NCBI GenBank assembly: GCA_018398805.1
Contig: JAGFBZ010000934.1
Span: 310,001 to 374,000 of the forward strand
Length of the DNA: 64,000 nucleotides
DNA from: Hirundichthys speculiger
Lineage: Eukaryota; Chordata; Actinopteri; Beloniformes; Exocoetidae
Direction: 5' to 3'
How positions within the stretch are numbered: position 1 is the stretch's first letter; each line of letters begins with the position of its first letter. The notes beneath the pieces were generated by a model that was not told the origin of the DNA, searched no databases, and saw only the letters and a list, made by a program, of their open reading frames with translations. The position numbers were made by a program, and so were the translations under genes. Shown in pieces: positions 59,641 to 64,000 of this stretch.

Positions 59641-60845
59641 GTACATTTTTTGTCACTTGGGGTGTAAAATTGCTCTTTCCAAGTTTGAGACAAGAAACTA
59701 TACCAGTTTCTACGGTGCAGGGCTTGTACAAACTGGATGTTTTCTGTGTGCACTGTGACTGTCTATCTTTTATATAAATGATATCAGCTAAAATAGTTGA
59801 ACTACAGAGTTTAAGTTGAGTATAATAAAAACGAATAATTTGATATCTTTGTAACCCCTGAATTGCTCTTGAATGGATATACATCCTAGTGCTGGATTTG
59901 TTTTGACTGACACTGTGTGTGCATTTCTTTTTTCTTATTTATTAAATTGTTTCTTTATGTGCAATGATTATTATCATGATTACTACCTGGTCATCAGAAT
60001 GACAAAAAAACATAGTCAACAGGAATTTATGTGTTGCTATTAACATTCATATGCTGTCATATTTTGCAAATTATAAATTAGCCAGTGCACTAATGACAGT
60101 TGGAGGGTTATGAGCTCTGTTTTTTTTCCCCACTTTTTCTTCTCGTCTGTCTTCCTAATATGGGCAGCACCTGCAGAATTGTGCACCAAGGTGCCATCTA
60201 TTGTGTTGAGATAATTGCCCATGAGTAGAAGCTCATCAAGAGGAGAAATTAAAATTATTTCCTTGTACACTAGGACGGTGAACCGTGGAGTAGTAAAGAT
60301 GATGAATCTCAATATTCCACAGGGATCTGCACACCGCAGAGGCAGCCTTGATTAAACTGGATGGCAGCAAAATTACAAACACAGATTCTTCCTGTGCTTT
60401 TCTTTCTACTGCAACACCTCACTTTTGTTCCATCCAAAGAGTTCCAGGTTCAGCTGTGCAGGGCAAACAAACACAGATTAGTTTCCTCGAATCAATCACA
60501 ACCACGGCCTCCTCCCACAAACACGCAGCACATCTCTTGCTGGATGTAGATTCAATTTCCCCAACTCAGAATTAAATATCTTGTAAATTATGTTTATTGT
60601 CCCGTGTATTTTTCTCATGCAATCAAATGCCAGCAGTCATTGCTCATATGTTAATTGAACTTTTTTCTTTTTTTTTTCTGTTACGATAATTTCAGGAATG
60701 CTTAATTGGGGTATATATCACAGTTAGCATGCATTATCCCAAGGGGTTACTCTATCCTTAGTGTGAATAATATTTGTATACTCTGGAGATGTGACTTTTT
60801 TTTCCCGCTGTTGGACACATGGTATACACGTCTATAATAAGGTAA
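59641..60845. other. No recognised gene
   Basis: Unique-looking DNA; no repeat or domain-bearing frame recognised. Confidence 0.4.
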
Positions 60846-60849
60846 ACTA

Positions 60850-61275
60850 GAAAAGCATTCGGAGAGCGCAGACCTCCGCCAAGTGCAACAATTCTCCCAT
60901 ATAGCAATTTACAGATTCTGATAAAATTCGCGTTCTGGATCAGATCTGGATCAGCCTTTGAAATTTGATAGAGGTTCCTCTTGTCAATCCCTGAGTCAAA
61001 TTTCATGAGTTTTGGGCAATAATTAACGGAGATATTGAGAAACAAAATTTTCAGCCCCATTGACCACAATGTTATTGAAAATTTGAAAGTGATTAGGAAT
61101 CCAGGATTTTTTCCAGATCACAACCAAAATGAAATCAGTTCTTCCTTTTCACATTTCTGACAACTCCTGAAAATTTCATCAGAATCCATTCATAACTTTT
61201 TGAGTTGTCTTGTACACAGACAGACAGACAGATAAACGCCAGCAAAAACATAACCTCCTTGGCTGAGCGTAAAAA
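60850..61275. repeat. Dispersed repeat with inverted ends
   Basis: The left end has AGACCTCCGCCAAG (60878-60891) and the right end CCTCCTTGGCTGAGCG (61254-61269), complementary in their cores (TCCGCCAAG/CTTGGCTGA). Between them CATTCGGAGAGCGCAGACC, ATCAGATCTGGATCAG, AAATTTCATGAG, AACTTTTTGAGTTGTC and a GACA array (61215-61232) form a pattern I recognise from a repeat common across fish and other animals, of uncertain class. No coding frame. Confidence 0.55.
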
Positions 61276-61279
61276 GAGT

Positions 61280-62040
61280 ATTGACTCATCCTCATGCTGA
61301 TCATCTGCACTCTGTCATAAATCATCGATTCGTTCATGTTCTATACCCTCTCCTCAGGTTCATGGCTCATCTGAGATGTCACAGGGCAAAGCGTACTGCT
61401 GGACAGCTGCACTTTCACTAGCCAAGTTCAAAATGTTGGGTTACTGTGTAAAATACAGAACAGTGATCAGCAGATCCTAAAAAAACAATATTTTAATTCA
61501 CAATAGATGAACGTATCAGTTGTTAAACATAATATTCCTAAGCTTTATAATAAACTTGATTAACAAATAACAGGACAGAAAAAAATGTGAAAGTTGTTCC
61601 TTGTTAAACAGATTTCAGACCAAAATATTAACAAGATTTCAAACGTGTGCTACAGACATTTTAGAGACATGACCTTTGGATCACAGAAAGAAATTACTCG
61701 AGACTTATCCTGCTAGACGAAAAACGAGCATTACATGTGTACACGAAGATAAAGCATTATTTGCTGTCTTAACTGGATTTGCAAACAGCCATATTAATAC
61801 AGTCAAATTAAAACAGCTTGACTGAGTGATAATCCACTCCCACTATTATCAATTAAAGCAAAAAAAGACCTCAGGCAATGTTGTTATTTCATACAATTAA
61901 ATGTATCTCCACAAAATGTTATGATTTTTTTTGGAATGGATAATGACTGAGGCTGTAAAGGATAAACCACCACATTTATGACAACATGCTGCATTTTGAC
62001 TAATGTACTGCATGTACATATGTGTGTACATATGTGTGTA
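61280..62040. other. No recognised gene
   Basis: A+T-rich sequence ending in alternating GTACATATGTGT words (62013-62040). No repeat or domain-bearing frame recognised apart from this. Confidence 0.4.
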
Positions 62041-63165
62041 TTCATATGTTGCCCAAAGTATTCACTCACCTGCCTTGACTCACATATGAGCTTTAGTTCG
62101 TCCCATTCCTAATCAATATGACGTGGGTCCACCCTTTGCAGCTAGAACAGCTTCAACTCTTCTAGGAAGGCTGTCCACAAGGTTTAGGAGTGTGTTTATG
62201 GGGATTTTTGACCATTCTTCCAGAAGGTCATTTGTCAGGTCAAACACTGATGTTGGCTGAGAAGGTCTGGTTCTCAGTCTCTGCTCTAATTCATCCCAAA
62301 GGTCTTCCGTCAGGTTGAGGTCAGGACTCTGTGGAGGCCAGTCAAGTTCATCCACACCAGACTCTTCCATCCATGTCTTTATGGACCTGCTTTGTGCACT
62401 GGTGCACAGTCATGTTGGAAGAGGAAAGGTCCAGCTCCAAACTGGTCCCACAAAGTTGGGAACATGGAATTGTCCAAAATGTTTTGGTCTGCTGAAGCAT
62501 TCAGAGTTCCTTTCATTGGAACTGAGGGGCCAAGCCCAGCTCCTGAAAAACAACCCCCACACCATAACCCCCCCTCCACCAAACTTTACACAATACAGTC
62601 AGACCAGTACCTTGGCGGCTGCTTTACCCCACTGCATCCAACACTTTGCATTGCACCTGGTGATGTCTGGCTTGGATGCAGCTGCTCCACCATGGAAACC
62701 CATCCATGATGCTCTCTGTTCACTGTTATTAAGCTAATCTGAAGGCCACATGAAGTTTGAAGGTCTGTAGTGATTGACTCTGCAGAAAGTTGGCGACCTC
62801 TTTGTACTATGTTCTTCATCATCCGTTGACCTGCTCCGTCAGTTTACGTGTCCTACCACTTCATGGCTGAGTTGCTGTCGTTCCCAAACACTTCCATTTC
62901 CTTATAATACAGCCGACAGTTTACTGTAGAATATTTAGGAGGGAGGAAATTTCACAACTGGATTTGTTGCACAGGTGGCATCTTATCACAGTTCCACCCT
63001 GGAATTCACTGAGCTCCTGAGAGCGACCCATTCTTTCAGAAATGTTTGTAGAAACAGTCTGCATGTCAAGATGCTTAATTTTATACACCTGTGACCATGG
63101 AAGTGATTGTAACACCTGAATCCGGTCATTTGGATGGATGAGCAAATACTTTTGGTGTAGTGTAT
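62041..63165 (-). mobile_element. Tc1-like transposon with both ends
   Basis: The right end, reversed, reads TACACTACACCAAAAGTATT then TGCTCATCC, and the left end TTCATATGTTGCCCAAAGTATTCACTCACC reads CAAAGTATTCACTCACC at the corresponding place, so the outer 15-25 bp are inverted with mismatches. TA lies at each edge. The 1.1-kb length is slightly below the usual 1.2 kb or more of this common fish Tc1 family. Transposase remains occupy most of the interior. Confidence 0.85.
62113..63010 (-). pseudogene. Tc1-like transposase, several frames
   Basis: On the minus strand, N-terminal helix-turn-helix MGRSQELSEFQGGTVIRCH lies near 63010-62970; then a stretch with TATQPRSGR and LTEQVNG in shifted frames near 62850; then MVEGGLWCGGCFSGAGLGP and, at 62379-62582, FGAGPFLFQHDCAPVHKA with the second catalytic Asp in HDCAPVHK; then WPPQSPDLNLTEDLWDELEQ (62230-62350) with the catalytic Glu in LTEDLW; and a terminal AVLAAKGGPTSY stop near 62113. 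The DDE elements are present, but the frame is broken by at least three shifts or stops (the first catalytic region near 62650-62750 is disrupted). It would have moved DNA between TA sites. Confidence 0.8.
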
Positions 63166-63169
63166 ATAT

Positions 63170-64000
63170 TTCTCCAGTTTACTGATGTCAACAAACGACC
63201 CATAGATATTTTTTTTCAGCACCGAGTTGGACAGAAGCCTGGTCTTAAGTCCACTTTACATACAGAGCATTAGATAGGCTCTCAACTATGAGTGAAACCA
63301 GAACCAGGCTGTCATTGTTCACGGTGGTTTCAGCAGTCTTCACTGTGATCATAGTGTTTAATCACTCTGGGTTTGAGGAACAGACAGCATTTTAAAATCC
63401 AGTCATCTTAAACTGGACAATGTGTTATTCTTTTTTTGTTTGTTTGTTTTTTTAATATTTAAAAAGTTGGCATTCAGGTGTGGGGTTGGCGGTTCATGTT
63501 TGTCTTAACAACCTTTCATCAGAAATAAGAACTGTGTTTTCAGTGAGGCCGATCATTTCGCTGCTGTTTGTGTTTGACACACCTCTTCACACAAGGGCAG
63601 ATCTCTGTTTGAGAAGAAGAGATGACAACTGAGAACTGAGCTGGCATGACTGGACCTGCTGACTCCTCAGGATTTCAGTGGACTGGTGTCACATTGCATC
63701 CCATTAATTTTGCTTTTGTAGCTTGCTTAATATGCCATTGACAGCATTAGTGAAGAGATTAATGTGTTGTTAAATTATGTTGGCTCATGATGCTGTCCCG
63801 TGTTTAGATATACTGCCACGTCAGCTGCTCCAAGGATTAGTTTCCATGTACAAAAGCTAACAGGAATCCAATGCTAGGCACATTGAGCAATTGGATATCT
63901 ATACTCAGACAGGCAGCCATCTTCCAAGATAGATGTGATTATGGCGATATATTACTAATCATCATACTAAAAAATATGCTGTTCTGCAGCAAACATTAAA
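63170..64000. other. No recognised gene
   Basis: No named repeat or domain-bearing frame was found in the final 830 bp. Confidence 0.4.

Noticed and set aside
62586..62822. Separate 78-codon gene
   Set aside because: It is the middle part of the Tc1-like transposase in a shifted frame.

Overview
The window looks like intergenic or intronic DNA from a ray-finned (teleost, probably percomorph) fish. The evidence is its transposon mix: several Tc1-like DNA transposons, hAT, piggyBac and PIF-Harbinger elements, L2- and RTE-type LINEs, tRNA-derived SINEs with fish-type tails, and long (TA)n, (CTAT)n and (CA)n arrays. I found no complete host gene, no rRNA or functional tRNA gene, no CRISPR array and no bacterial-type operon. 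One possible host exon (10482-10669) stands out.

Layout. 1-3.0 kb: degraded LINE and SINE pieces. 3.4-5.9 kb: two unrelated Tc1-like relics. 5.9-10.4 kb: mostly unique DNA, one uncharacterised GC-rich repeat and two retroposon tails in opposite orientation. 10.4-15.2 kb: candidate exon, a perfect hairpin and microsatellites. 15.2-21.3 kb: two inverted copies of one non-autonomous hAT element with a second, TSD-flanked hAT element between them. 23.9-25.9 kb: internally deleted Tc1, then a GC-rich stretch. 27.4-29.5 kb: microsatellites and a 5'-truncated RTE LINE (minus). 29.5-34.3 kb: unique DNA.

34.3-43.3 kb is the richest part, a transposon mosaic. A promoter-like (LTR-like) unit is split by a piggyBac relic flanked by TTAA, which itself holds a Tigger/pogo-like MITE. 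The unit is split again by a 3.1-kb hAT element with a perfect 8-bp target duplication. After it come a LINE fragment and a PIF-Harbinger derivative flanked by TTA, whose Myb/SANT-like reading frame carries a 128-bp LINE fragment with a 13-bp target duplication.

43.3-64 kb: SINE copies, a hAT MITE containing ~320-bp direct repeats, a Tc1 relic, a 2.5-kb L2-type LINE (minus), a dispersed repeat with inverted ends, and a Tc1-like element with both ends recognisable. All transposase and reverse transcriptase frames seen are broken or truncated, so any movement would need enzymes encoded elsewhere. The most informative signals are target-site duplications and nesting, which give a relative insertion order. 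I identified no new biochemical system.
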